Shown: positions 44,484 to 54,003, numbered from the stretch's first letter. The stretch: 64,000 bases of DNA from Halomonas sp. McH1-25 (GCF_022348165.1 NZ_JAKRFI010000009.1:1-64000), one strand, 5' to 3'. Notes: a model not told the origin generated them from the sequence alone. Made by a program: numbers and translations.

Positions 44484-44934
44484 TCGTTGGGCATCGCACC
44501 GCGCCGCGTTAGCCACCCTTGCTCTGGCTGGACTGGCCCTGCTGTCCGGGTGTGCCACGACCAAGGACGAGCTGATGCCGACCAACGGCGTGACCATGCA
44601 GGAACTCTGGAAGCAGGGATCGACCCAGGGGGCGGCGATGCCGGCCAGCGCTGGCCAACAGGCCGCCGCTGCGGCGCGGGGCGAGCTGCGCCGTCCGATC
44701 GGCACCGGCCAGTTAATCAATGAGCATACGCACTACACGCGCAACGCGGCCAATGAAATCTATAGCCAGTTCTCGCGCCTGCCTAACCCCGACCTGGTGA
44801 TGTATATCTATCCACACCTGGCCGGGGGCGAGTCGGTGCCGGTGCCGGGCTACTCGACCATCTTTCCGCTGTACAACAAGCCGCAATACGCGATGCCCGG
44901 GGAGGGCGCGCGGTCGGTCGGGAGGACTCGCTAA
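44446..44934 (+). CDS. TIGR03751 family ICE lipoprotein (TraV-like)
   Basis: A 162-residue lipoprotein with lipobox LALLSGC and the conserved DELMPTNGVTMQELW and INEHTHYTRNAANEIYSQF segments. Takes the VirB7/TraV place. Overlaps TraB-like and TraC by 38 and 1 bases. Confidence 0.86.
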   Translation: MTRQPQPQSGSTDRWASHRAALATLALAGLALLSGCATTKDELMPTNGVTMQELWKQGSTQGAAMPASAGQQAAAAARGELRRPIGTGQLINEHTHYTRNAANEIYSQFSRLPNPDLVMYIYPHLAGGESVPVPGYSTIFPLYNKPQYAMPGEGARSVGRTR

Positions 44935-47873
44935 TGTCCGCGTTCGACCGCCTCCTGAATCGCCTGGTGTCATCTAAGGCGTCGACGCCCCGAGGTACCA
45001 AGGAACGGACCCCAGACGGCAGTAACACTCCGGGGCAAGCGATCAATGCGCAAGCGCTGCTGCGTGACGAAACCGGGCGTCCCCTGTCGTTGCCGCGTGG
45101 CAAGCTGCCCAACGTGGCTGACCTGCGCAGAAGCTACGAGCGGGCACCGTCCTTTGCGAGTCGTTTGCCATGGGTCGAATATCTGCCTGAGTCGGGCTGT
45201 TTCCTGCTCGAGGACGGCGTGTCGCTCGGCGTCGTGGCCGAAGTCACGCCGGCTCCTTCCGAAGGGCGCTCGCTCGAGGCCCTGGAAGCGGTACGCGATC
45301 AGATCGAGGCGGCCCTCCAGGACAGCCTGCCGGAACTCGATGCCAACCAGTGGGTGGTGCAGCTTTATACCAAGGACGACACCGATCCCCGCGAGGATCT
45401 CCAGCGCATTCGTGATTCGATCCCCGACTCGCTCAAGGAGACCGAATACACCCGGGCATGGCTGGCCAGCATGGAAGCCCATTTCAAGGCGATCTCGAAG
45501 CCGGACGGGCTGTTCGAGGACGACGTGATCACTCAGACGCGGTGGCGTGGCCAGACGCGGCGCACGCGCCTGGTGCTCTATCGCTGGGCGGGCAACAACA
45601 AGTCGAAGCTCGGCGAGCGGCGCTCACGGCTGTCACCAGAGGCGCTGATCAATCACTTCTTCGGCAAGCTGGAATCGAAGCTCGCCAGTGCCGGCCTACC
45701 GGTGCGGCGCTACGACGGGCGGGACTTCCATCGCTGGATGATGCCGCGCTTCAACCCGCGTCCGGCGTTCTCCCCCGATGATCCTCAGCGCTTCTATGAT
45801 ATCTTCGACTACCCCGGCGATGATCCTGACGAAAGGTTGTGGTCCTATGATCTGGCCGAGGGCATGCTGGCCAGCTCTCCCCGCGCCGACGCCGAATCGG
45901 GGCTCTGGTACTTCGATGAGCAGCCACAGCGGGTCATCCCGGTAGAGGAGCTGCGCAAGGTGCCCAAGGTGGGCCACCTGACTGCCGAGATCACCCGGGG
46001 CCAGATGTCGATCCGCAATGCCACCTTCGACGTGCTGCCGCTGGGCGTTGAAGCCTGCATGACCATTGTGGCCATCCCCCAGGAACCGCTGGAAAGCCAT
46101 ATCGAGCTGCTGCGCAAGAAGGCCGTGGGTGACAGCGTGTTGGCCGAGAATGTGCGTGAGGACTGCGACCAGGCCCGCGAATACCTGGGCAAGGACCACA
46201 AGATGTATCAGTCGGCACTGGCGTTTTTCGTCAGTGGCACCGATGACGCAGACCTTGATCGGCGCGTCATGGACCTGACCACGCAGCTCAGCATCGCCGA
46301 TCTGAAACCGGTCGAACCTGAAAATGAAGTCGCCGCGCTCAATACCTACCTGCGCTGGCTGCCGATGAACTTCGATCCCGAGATCGATCGCAAGAATCGC
46401 TGGTACACCCGTTTCAATTTCGTGCAGCACCTGGCGAACCTGGCGCCGCTCTATGGACGGGCCAGGGGGACGGGACACCCGGGCATTAGCTTCTTCAACC
46501 GGGGTGGCGAGTCGCTGACCTTCGATCCGCTCAACAAGCTCGACCGCAAACAGAACGCCCACATGTTCGTGTTCGGTCCCACCGGGGCGGGCAAGTCGGC
46601 CACGCTGAACTCCATGTTGGGCCAGGTCGTGGCGATGCGTCGGCCACGCCTGTTCATTATCGAAAAGGGCAACTCCTTCGGACTGCTGGCCGACTATTTT
46701 GATCGCATGGGCCTGTCGGTCAACAAGGTGAAGCTCGCGCCCGGGGCCAATGCCAAGCTCCCCCCGTTTGCCGACGCCCACCGGCTGCTCGATCCCGAAA
46801 TGCGTGAGCGTCGGGTCGTCCGCGATCGCCAGGATTACGGGGAATCCCCCGACGATCCCGCCGCGACGCCCGAGGCGCTGCTCGAGGCGATTGGGACCGA
46901 CGATTCGGATGATGATGTCGAACGCGATCTGCTCGGTGAGATGGAGATGATGGCCCGCCTGATGATCACCGGCGGGGATCCCAAGGAGGAGGCTGACTAT
47001 CGCCGGGCCGATAACCGCATGGTACGCGATGCGGTGATGCTCGCCGCCGAGAAGTCACACGCCGAGGGTCGGCAATGCCTGACTCAGGATGTGCGCCAAG
47101 CCTTCCATGAAATCGCCAGGGACGAGGGTATTCCGGAAAACCGCCGCAACCGCGCGTACATGATGGGCGAGGGTATCGGCATGTTTTGCGATGGCTTCGA
47201 TGGCCAGGTGTTCAATACCCCGGGCGAGGCCTGGCCCGAGTGCGACGTGACCATCATCGATCTGGCGCACTACGCCAACCCCGGGTACGAGGCGCAGCTC
47301 GCGCTGGCCGTCATGTCGATCACCAACATGATCACCACCATGGCCGAGCGCGATCAGTACAGCGGTCGACCGATCATCCAGGTCATTGATGAATGTCACC
47401 TGCTGACCGCCAACCCGCTGTTGGCCCCGTTCCTGGTCGGCGTGGCCAAGATGGGCCGTAAGCTCGCCCACTGGCTGTGGCTGGCGACGCAGAACGTCAA
47501 GGACTTCCCCGACGTGTCGGCAAAGATGCTCAACATGATGGAGTGGTGGCTGCTGCTCAACATGCCCCCCAACGAGGTCGCCGAGGTCAGCCGGTTCAAG
47601 ACGCTGACGGAGGATCAGCGCCTGCTGGTCGAATCCGCGACCAAGGCCTCCGGCAAGTACACCGAGGGCGTGGTGTTAGGTGGTCGATTGCAGTCCCTGT
47701 TCCGGGTAGTGCCGCCGAGCCTGTACCTGTCACTGGCGGGCACTGAGCCGGAAGAGAAGGCCGAGCGTGCCGAGATCATGCGTGAACTGGGCTGTTCGGA
47801 ACTCGATGCCGCAATCAAGGTGGCCGAGAAACTCGACCGCCTTCGTGGGCTTGAGTCGGTCGATTTAGAGTAG
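44934..47873 (+). CDS. traC: conjugative transfer ATPase TraC (PFL_4706 family)
   Basis: A 979-residue VirB4-class ATPase. Walker A VFGPTGAGKSATLNSML near residue 548, then LFIIEKGNSFGLLADYF. Walker B PIIQVIDECHLLTAN and the motif LWLATQNVKDFPDVSAKML follow. Powers pilus assembly and transfer. Length is normal for the PFL_4706 family. Confidence 0.93.
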   Translation: MSAFDRLLNRLVSSKASTPRGTKERTPDGSNTPGQAINAQALLRDETGRPLSLPRGKLPNVADLRRSYERAPSFASRLPWVEYLPESGCFLLEDGVSLGVVAEVTPAPSEGRSLEALEAVRDQIEAALQDSLPELDANQWVVQLYTKDDTDPREDLQRIRDSIPDSLKETEYTRAWLASMEAHFKAISKPDGLFEDDVITQTRWRGQTRRTRLVLYRWAGNNKSKLGERRSRLSPEALINHFFGKLESKLASAGLPVRRYDGRDFHRWMMPRFNPRPAFSPDDPQRFYDIFDYPGDDPDERLWSYDLAEGMLASSPRADAESGLWYFDEQPQRVIPVEELRKVPKVGHLTAEITRGQMSIRNATFDVLPLGVEACMTIVAIPQEPLESHIELLRKKAVGDSVLAENVREDCDQAREYLGKDHKMYQSALAFFVSGTDDADLDRRVMDLTTQLSIADLKPVEPENEVAALNTYLRWLPMNFDPEIDRKNRWYTRFNFVQHLANLAPLYGRARGTGHPGISFFNRGGESLTFDPLNKLDRKQNAHMFVFGPTGAGKSATLNSMLGQVVAMRRPRLFIIEKGNSFGLLADYFDRMGLSVNKVKLAPGANAKLPPFADAHRLLDPEMRERRVVRDRQDYGESPDDPAATPEALLEAIGTDDSDDDVERDLLGEMEMMARLMITGGDPKEEADYRRADNRMVRDAVMLAAEKSHAEGRQCLTQDVRQAFHEIARDEGIPENRRNRAYMMGEGIGMFCDGFDGQVFNTPGEAWPECDVTIIDLAHYANPGYEAQLALAVMSITNMITTMAERDQYSGRPIIQVIDECHLLTANPLLAPFLVGVAKMGRKLAHWLWLATQNVKDFPDVSAKMLNMMEWWLLLNMPPNEVAEVSRFKTLTEDQRLLVESATKASGKYTEGVVLGGRLQSLFRVVPPSLYLSLAGTEPEEKAERAEIMRELGCSELDAAIKVAEKLDRLRGLESVDLE

Positions 47874-47989
47874 ATGTCAGCATGCCTTGGTGCGTTTATC
47901 GGTCATTGGCCGCTATGACGTCGTCTCGAACATTACGTTCGCTTTGTGCTTTCTATTGCGAACTACGACCCCAGAGAAGGATCGGTCGC

Positions 47990-48643
47990 ATGACAGAACT
48001 TGATACCTCCCACGCTACGAGCATGGATGCCCGGTACCGCTCGCTTCATCTCTTACCTGCTCTTCAAATTGATCCTTTCGATAGTGTGCCTCTCAGTGCT
48101 CTCTCGCTGTCAGTGTCGGCTAGCTGGCTCGATGCCCCTGTCAGCCCCCCGAATGGCTGGATCATACGACAGCCCTATCCCAATCGACTCTACTTCGTCG
48201 GTGGCTCGGGCGAGTGCCATCTGGGCCACCTCGTAACCCTGCCGGAGGAGCAACAGGCGGGAGAAATCATTTTGCATTGGAAGGTTGCTGATACCGGCCT
48301 GCCCGCTGGGCATTTCCAGATCATGCACCGATTCGATCTGAGTTTTGCCGAAGGCCCAGGGCGCATTTACTCAATGGATATAGCCAATTGGTGGTGGAAG
48401 AGCGAATTTGCCAACGATAACCGCCGTACACCGGAGATTGGGCACAACCGTTTCTCGCGGCTGAAGCCCCAAGGGATTTCTCCGTCACGAAAGGCGCGTG
48501 TCGAGGAGTCGATCCGAGACGGGTGTCGATACCTCGACATATACGAATCTCTCTCCCTGCCGTCGGTCACCCTCAACGATTGTTGGACTATCAAAACCTA
48601 CGGCGGGGAATCTGCCCTGAACTACCTTGAAGCGCTGCGATGA
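47990..48643 (+). CDS. unknown ICE protein between traC and dsbC
   Basis: Not recognised. 217 residues from MTELDTSHATSMDARYRS. In-frame starts at 47882 would add 36 residues that look like shadow sequence. No signal peptide or membrane helix. Trp-rich centre (IANWWWKSEFANDN) and a DGCRYLDIYESLSLPSV end. ATGA overlap with dsbC places it in the transfer operon, so it is likely to be used there, but it may be cargo. Confidence 0.6.
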   Translation: MTELDTSHATSMDARYRSLHLLPALQIDPFDSVPLSALSLSVSASWLDAPVSPPNGWIIRQPYPNRLYFVGGSGECHLGHLVTLPEEQQAGEIILHWKVADTGLPAGHFQIMHRFDLSFAEGPGRIYSMDIANWWWKSEFANDNRRTPEIGHNRFSRLKPQGISPSRKARVEESIRDGCRYLDIYESLSLPSVTLNDCWTIKTYGGESALNYLEALR

Positions 48644-49389
48644 AACGTCAATCGACTGTCCTGATTTCTGCGATTGCGGCATTGGCCATGCTGGCTTCAT
48701 CCGGGACGTTGGCCTCCTCCAGCAATGACGTGCCGGAAGGGCTCGATGATCTGACCCTTAATGGCCAAGCCGTCACGCTGGAGTCCGTCCGGCGTGTGGA
48801 ACTGGAAGGCCCGATCTATGAAGTGCGGCTTCGCAACGGCGATATCTTCTATAGCGATGCCCAGGGGCGACACATGGTGGTGGGGACACTCTATGACAAC
48901 TCACCCCGAGGGCTCGTTAACGTCACCGAGCTGAACAGCCGACAGGACCGGCTGGCACAGCTGGACAGCATTCATGACGGGGAGACGGTGGACTACCCCG
49001 CCCAGGGCGAAGAGATCGGTGTGATCACGGTCTTTACCGACACCAGCTGCCCCTATTGTCAGAAGCTACATCAGGAAATCGATCAGCTGACGGCTGCGGG
49101 CATTGCCGTGCGCTACGTTCCGTATCCTCGAGCCGGCAGTCAGTCCCCCGTTGCACGACAAATGGCACAGGTGCTGTGTTCCGACACATCGCAAGACGCC
49201 ATGTCGATCGTCTTCAGCGGAGGTATTTTGAATGCGGCCTCAACTCAGAATTGCCAGAAGGCGGTCGATGATGGTTTTCGCCTAGGGCAACGATTCGGGG
49301 TTAAGGGGACTCCGACAATTGTGCTCCCTTCTGGAGAAATGAAAGCGGGGTATATACCAGCGGAAAAGCTAGTACAATTAGCAAGATAA
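48640..49389 (+). CDS. dsbC: DsbC-type thiol-disulfide interchange protein
   Basis: A 249-residue periplasmic DsbC homologue. Signal peptide through SSGTLAS, a DsbC-like dimerisation domain (VRRVELEGPIYEVRLRNGD), then a thioredoxin domain with Cys-Pro-Tyr-Cys at residues 137-140 and cis-Pro in VKGTPTIVLP. Likely folds the Cys-rich transfer proteins downstream (TIGR03756). Followed at once by the minus-strand island. Confidence 0.9.
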   Translation: MKRQSTVLISAIAALAMLASSGTLASSSNDVPEGLDDLTLNGQAVTLESVRRVELEGPIYEVRLRNGDIFYSDAQGRHMVVGTLYDNSPRGLVNVTELNSRQDRLAQLDSIHDGETVDYPAQGEEIGVITVFTDTSCPYCQKLHQEIDQLTAAGIAVRYVPYPRAGSQSPVARQMAQVLCSDTSQDAMSIVFSGGILNAASTQNCQKAVDDGFRLGQRFGVKGTPTIVLPSGEMKAGYIPAEKLVQLAR

Positions 49390-49443
49390 ACGTGGGCAAG
49401 TTTAGCCCCAGCACTGCTGCACCATGCCAGCTCGACCTTAGCG

Positions 49444-50526
49444 CTAGGAAGCTTGGCAGCTAATTTCCTTGCCATAGTGATAAACATGCTCCTGGATTAA
49501 TTCTCCCATAACCTTCCCTAATGTGACTGGCACGGCGTTACCAATTAGCCTACCAATTTTTGCAAAGCTGACTGTCTCAGAGCTTGGTATGAACGAGTAA
49601 TCTCTCGGAAACCCTTGGAGCATCGCTGCTTCACGTAGGCTAATGGCTCTATCTTGTTCAGGATGGCCAAATCTTCCATTACCATATCCGAAGCATTGAG
49701 TGGTAATAGTTGGTGCTGGAGCGTCCCATTCCATTCGACCATAAACTGAAGGATAGGTTACACCGCTCTCTTTTACATGGCAGCTAGACCTGAGATGATC
49801 CGGCCAGTCCCTCCACGTGCCACCCGGAAGGGAAGCCTGAATCCTTTTCAAATTAACAGCACTTAAACGACTCGCTTTGTGAAGATTGTCGTTGGGGTCT
49901 TCTCCGCCAGCTTCGATTGCAGGAAGATCGCTGATTGTAGAACGTACAGTTTGCCGTTTAAAATCAAAATCAGGCACCTGTATGGGGCCTAGTTTTGAGG
50001 CCAGTAATACTAATCGTTTTCGGGTTTGAGGTAAGCCAATGGTATGGCATTCGACAATTTTCCAGTCAACCCAGTAGCCTTTCAATGAGCTTACAAAAGT
50101 CTTAAAAACGTCTTGTAATGCCAGCGGAGGCACGTTTTCCATTGTAACTAAGTCAGGCTGTGTTTCAGTAATAGCTTTCTGCAAATATTCAACAAGCCTC
50201 CAGTCATCACTTCTGTTGTGACCAGCACTCTTGCCATGTTTTTGCTTAGCAGATCTAGAGTATGTTGAAAATGGCTGGCACGGAGCGCATCCGGCTAGGA
50301 GAGAATGCTTCCCGGATTTTAAGTAAGGAGTTATGGTTTCTGGCTTTAAAGAAGTGACATCGGCGTGCATAAACTTGGCGCGGGTGTTTGACTCAATCGG
50401 ATGAGCACAGTTTGGATCAATATCCACGCCTAGCTTGACATCAATGCCTGCACTTTCTAAACCATAAGTGAGTCCGCCAGCGCCGCAGAACAAATCCACT
50501 GCTGATATATTGATAGAGTCTTTCAT
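49444..50526 (-). CDS. DNA cytosine-5 methyltransferase
   Basis: A 360-residue C5-cytosine methyltransferase with all key motifs: I DLFCGAGG (11-18), IV GCAPCQPFS (catalytic Cys83), VI ENV (130-132), VIII QTRKR (167-171), and X LIGNAVPV near the end. The target-recognition region follows motif VIII. The start at 50526 (MKDSINISA) was chosen over 50601. Its ATG overlaps the HEPN stop by one base, so they are one operon. Target sequence unknown. Confidence 0.92.
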   Translation of the reverse strand: MKDSINISAVDLFCGAGGLTYGLESAGIDVKLGVDIDPNCAHPIESNTRAKFMHADVTSLKPETITPYLKSGKHSLLAGCAPCQPFSTYSRSAKQKHGKSAGHNRSDDWRLVEYLQKAITETQPDLVTMENVPPLALQDVFKTFVSSLKGYWVDWKIVECHTIGLPQTRKRLVLLASKLGPIQVPDFDFKRQTVRSTISDLPAIEAGGEDPNDNLHKASRLSAVNLKRIQASLPGGTWRDWPDHLRSSCHVKESGVTYPSVYGRMEWDAPAPTITTQCFGYGNGRFGHPEQDRAISLREAAMLQGFPRDYSFIPSSETVSFAKIGRLIGNAVPVTLGKVMGELIQEHVYHYGKEISCQAS

Positions 50527-51239
50527 TAAACTGCTACCGTTAAAAATGATTTTCTGTCCGCAAAGTCTTGAAAAGCATCCACAGCTAATTCCATGTAGCA
50601 CAGCGTTGCGTCGGCAAGCTTTTGTATGTCTTGCAAGGTTAAATCTTCTGCTCCTCTCTCAAATGACCTCCTGCCATGAGCAATAGCATTTCTACGGTCA
50701 GCAAGGAACTCAAGAGGTGTCTTGTCGCCATATTTCGGAAGTGGCTGGTTTTCCCTTGCTACCTTTGGAGTCATTCTAAAATTCACTTCTAAGCGTTGAG
50801 AAAAGCTATAAATCAGTTTGTCAGACCACGTACCAGAGGGCTTTTTAAATTTTAACTCATCTATGGGGTCCTTGTCCAGAAGTTTTAGCGCTGCTTTATG
50901 TATAACTTCAAGCCTAGTATCTTCATTACCGTTGTTTCCAATTGCCGCGTTAAATCTTAGCCACTCTTTTAAAGTGCTGCTTGACCATTGGCGAGGAGAT
51001 GTGTTTATAACAGCCTTTCCTAGCTCTTCAATGGTAAGTGTCATAACCGACTCAACTATGTTGTATAAATGTACAATCAGCCCCGATTTAATAGTCAATA
51101 AATGGCGTACTGTTAAAGTCGTCTCGCCGAAATCTACTTGCTCGCTTTCAACAAGCCTTCGATCCAAGGCATGAGCAAGCTTAATATGGTCATTAAATTC
51201 TTCAATGTGGTCTGCAAGAGCTGTGCGGAGTTGAGTCAT
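50526..51239 (-). CDS. HEPN-domain protein (MAE_28990/MAE_18760 type)
   Basis: A 237-residue protein similar to MAE_28990/MAE_18760 family HEPN-like nucleases. The HEPN motif R-x4-H is seen as Arg183 to His188 in LADRRNAIAHGRR. Predicted all-helical, no membrane segment. HEPN proteins are typically metal-independent RNases in toxin and defence systems. It sits between DUF262 and the methyltransferase, overlapping both. It may be the effector, or an RNase released when methylation fails. Confidence 0.75.
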   Translation of the reverse strand: MTQLRTALADHIEEFNDHIKLAHALDRRLVESEQVDFGETTLTVRHLLTIKSGLIVHLYNIVESVMTLTIEELGKAVINTSPRQWSSSTLKEWLRFNAAIGNNGNEDTRLEVIHKAALKLLDKDPIDELKFKKPSGTWSDKLIYSFSQRLEVNFRMTPKVARENQPLPKYGDKTPLEFLADRRNAIAHGRRSFERGAEDLTLQDIQKLADATLCYMELAVDAFQDFADRKSFLTVAV

Positions 51240-52336
51240 TCTTCCACCAATATATCTTTTACTAAGTCGATTCTGCCTTCTAGTCTTGAGCGAACATTTG
51301 CTCCATCCGAGACAACTATTCGATCAAAGTTTTTGATGCGCATCTTTTCAGACACTTTTTCCGGTTCAACATGTAATCCGGGTTTTTCCCTAAGGGCTAA
51401 AGCTGTTCCTACGGCTATCGCCTCGAACCTTACCCGGGGAACGGTGTTGGCTGTAGGGGTTTTTCTGAAGCCCTCCTTGAATGTTTTTCGTACGAATTCT
51501 AGGGCGAAGAGAAACTCATGCCTCATTTCGTCTACAAGGTTAGGATTTTCAGCTGCATTTGCATTGGCTTTTTTAAGGTAGTCGTAAAGAAACTTCTTTG
51601 GCCTGTCTCGGTACCCAGGGAAACGGCCATTTGGTGTATCATTCTGATTCAAATACGCAAAGAAGCGAGTGGCTAACTCCTCCCGTTCTCTAGCCTGAAC
51701 TGATTTTGTTGTGAGGGGGGTCATTTCAATAAATCGTTCGTCTTCTGCTAGATCAACGATTAGAGAGGTGACAGGGCCCGGTATGGAACCTCTACGGATT
51801 TCGGCTTCATTTGCAGTCGTACCCATCCTGTTTATACGTGCGAACATCTCTGCACGAGTTGAAGGGTCTGTGTCTGTATCTAGTATGATGGTTCGTATGG
51901 TTATGTCTTCTAGCTTGTTTTTCCTATCTTTTGGAAGGTCTTCAAAGGTAAATCCATTCAGCTCGGGAACTAACACCAAGTCTCGCAAGCGCATACCTTC
52001 CTTTAAGAAAGACCTCATTGCCCGCATGCGTTGAGAGCCATCAACGATTTCCATTCTTCCATCGTTCGTTTGATAGAAAAACATGAATGGTATTGGTAGG
52101 CCAATAATCAAAGATTCAATAAATTGTGATTTTTGCTCTGCAGACCAAGCTAAGTTTCTCTGGTATTCTGGTACAAAATATCTGTCCTCAGTATCTGAAG
52201 AGAATCTACTGACGTACATTGACACTGGATATTCGGCAACATTAAACTTGACCTGTCTAGAGACGCTAGATATGGCTGCGTCTGCAGCTATCTTTTCATC
52301 ACTGCTTGGTATATCTACTTTGCGTTTTTTTGGCAT
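51236..52336 (-). CDS. DUF262 family protein
   Basis: A 366-residue DUF262 protein (ParB-like/GmrSD N-terminal type). YFVPEYQRNLAWSAEQKSQF and MEIVDGSQRMRAM match the conserved VPxYQR and DGxQR motifs that bind or hydrolyse nucleotides. There is no DUF1524/HNH nuclease domain at the C-terminus. First gene of a minus-strand operon with HEPN and methyltransferase (ATGA overlap). Start at 52336 (MPKKRKVD). Confidence 0.85.
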   Translation of the reverse strand: MPKKRKVDIPSSDEKIAADAAISSVSRQVKFNVAEYPVSMYVSRFSSDTEDRYFVPEYQRNLAWSAEQKSQFIESLIIGLPIPFMFFYQTNDGRMEIVDGSQRMRAMRSFLKEGMRLRDLVLVPELNGFTFEDLPKDRKNKLEDITIRTIILDTDTDPSTRAEMFARINRMGTTANEAEIRRGSIPGPVTSLIVDLAEDERFIEMTPLTTKSVQAREREELATRFFAYLNQNDTPNGRFPGYRDRPKKFLYDYLKKANANAAENPNLVDEMRHEFLFALEFVRKTFKEGFRKTPTANTVPRVRFEAIAVGTALALREKPGLHVEPEKVSEKMRIKNFDRIVVSDGANVRSRLEGRIDLVKDILVEE

Positions 52337-52411
52337 TGAGGTTTGCCTCGATTTAATGGTTGGCGGCTTGAGCGTTAAGGCCTTCCTAGGGCAATTCAAT
52401 TAAACTTATGG

Positions 52412-52424
52412 CGATAGTTTATCG
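52412..52424. promoter_or_regulatory. possible operator before the DUF262 operon
   Basis: Palindrome CGATAgttTATCG, about 76 bases upstream of the DUF262 start, in the 280-base divergent gap between the defence island and the TIGR03757 gene. Regulator unknown. Confidence 0.3.
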
Positions 52425-52545
52425 TATTGCGTCGCTGAATGGGTAGCTGAAACCTGATGAAAACACAAGGTTTCTTGGCGAGTTAGCTGCATCTCGGGCA
52501 GATACAGGTAGGCGTACGCCCTAACATAAAACCTCGCGCAAATCA

Positions 52546-52555
52546 TTTAACATTT
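52546..52555 (+). promoter_or_regulatory. shared TTAACRTTTC box, copy 6
   Basis: TTAACATTTT (one change), 71 bases before the TIGR03757 gene, restoring plus-strand transcription after the island. Confidence 0.5.
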
Positions 52556-52616
52556 TCTACTGCCCTGGCGGCTGCTTCCCGGTACACCTGAGCGCTGAAC
52601 CTCATGGAAGCTGCCT

Positions 52617-53054
52617 ATGCCCATCACAACTTTACGACGGCCTAGTGTCTTGCCCTCACGCCTGTGCGTTGCCGTGCTACTAGCTTGGTGTAGTGCCGTC
52701 TCAGCGGGTGTCGAGGTCTTTACCATCGCCGGGGAACCCGTCATTAACGTTCCCGATTCATCCGCCGTGGTGGAGCTGGATGCACCGGCACGGCTGGATG
52801 CCCGTATATCTCAGGGTTTACCAGCAGACCCCGAGCGCGCCCAACGGGTGCTGCAATCGCACATGAGCGGCCCCGAGTGGCAGGCCACGCTCCGACGCTA
52901 CGGCAAACTTTATAGGGGTATCGCCCGTGCCTGGGTGCTCGGGATCGAGAAGGTGCCCGCCGTCGTGGTCGATAGCCGCTACGTCGTGTATGGCGAACCA
53001 GATGTTCAGGCGGCGCTTCGGGAAATCGAGAGGATGGAGGTCAGGCCACAATGA
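52617..53054 (+). CDS. TIGR03757 family ICE protein (TrbC-like)
   Basis: A 145-residue secreted protein of the TIGR03757 family. Signal peptide to AVSAG, then VEVFTIAGEPVINVPD, and a thioredoxin-like end with AWVLGIEKVPAVVVDSRYVV. Starts the third transfer unit. ATGA overlap with TIGR03756. Confidence 0.85.
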   Translation: MPITTLRRPSVLPSRLCVAVLLAWCSAVSAGVEVFTIAGEPVINVPDSSAVVELDAPARLDARISQGLPADPERAQRVLQSHMSGPEWQATLRRYGKLYRGIARAWVLGIEKVPAVVVDSRYVVYGEPDVQAALREIERMEVRPQ

Positions 53055-54001
53055 TTTTTCGTCTACCTGGAAAGACCCTGGCGCTGCTTGTGGCACTTTC
53101 GCTGGGTATCACCGCCATGTCGGAATCGACACCGGTGCGTGCGCTGAACACGGTTCAAATCGTGGAGTCCTCGCTGAGTACCGAGTGTCTCGATTACGAG
53201 GTCATTGGTATTTGTGCCTGGCTCTATTGCACGCCGTATGGCTGCACGGTGCGCACCTCGATCCGCGTCAAACACTACATTCCCGAGCTGGTGGTCTCCT
53301 CCTACGAGAATACCGGCGAGAGTCCCTGGTCCGAAGTGGCCTTGCTATCGCCGCCAATCGGCAATGCCGTCGGCGGGGGGCGAACGACGGAGGAAGAGTC
53401 CAGCCGTCACTCTAGTACGCGATTCAAGAATACCGATGCTATCGGTCATCCCGGCGGGGCAGTCTTCTACGACATGTTGAGTAGCTTCGGCTACTCCTGC
53501 GAGAGCGACGTTCAGCCCTACATGCCCTATTTCCTGTCAACCCTCGACGCGCTGGCCTGGCGTTCGGGGATCCCCGAGATGGCCTACCCCGAGGCGCTGA
53601 CACCGGGCATGCGCGAAATGGGCACCACCGGCGACCTATGGAGCCCTATCTATCCGCGAAGCGGTTTCGTCACGCAAACCCATGACTACAAGGTCGCTGC
53701 ATCGACGGCTCAGCGGGCCGCCGATGTCGTTACCCGTAATGGTCAACCTCATGTCTATCAACCCCTGGTCCCGAGCGGCGGGGCAGGGCGTTGGCCACCC
53801 GATGCTGTCATGGAAGGGGATCCCGAGACTCACCTGTGGCAGCGCCTCGAGCCCAACATGAGCATGTCCTGCTCGGTATTTCCCGATGGCGGTGAGGATT
53901 ACGACCTGCAGTCACCTGGCGACTACGCCTGGGCATTGTGGAGGCCCTACCGATGTTGCAAGCGCCGTGGCCAGACGCTGCTGACCTTCACCGGAGGCTG
54001 A
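53051..54001 (+). CDS. TIGR03756 family ICE protein (TraU-like)
   Basis: A 316-residue secreted, Cys-rich protein of the TIGR03756 family. ECLDYEVIGICAWLYCTPYG and the late YAWALWRPYRCCKRRGQTLL are diagnostic. Resembles TraU. The many Cys fit with the DsbC encoded upstream. Two bases before the TIGR03755 gene. Confidence 0.87.
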   Translation: MIFRLPGKTLALLVALSLGITAMSESTPVRALNTVQIVESSLSTECLDYEVIGICAWLYCTPYGCTVRTSIRVKHYIPELVVSSYENTGESPWSEVALLSPPIGNAVGGGRTTEEESSRHSSTRFKNTDAIGHPGGAVFYDMLSSFGYSCESDVQPYMPYFLSTLDALAWRSGIPEMAYPEALTPGMREMGTTGDLWSPIYPRSGFVTQTHDYKVAASTAQRAADVVTRNGQPHVYQPLVPSGGAGRWPPDAVMEGDPETHLWQRLEPNMSMSCSVFPDGGEDYDLQSPGDYAWALWRPYRCCKRRGQTLLTFTGG

Positions 54002-54003
54002 TT

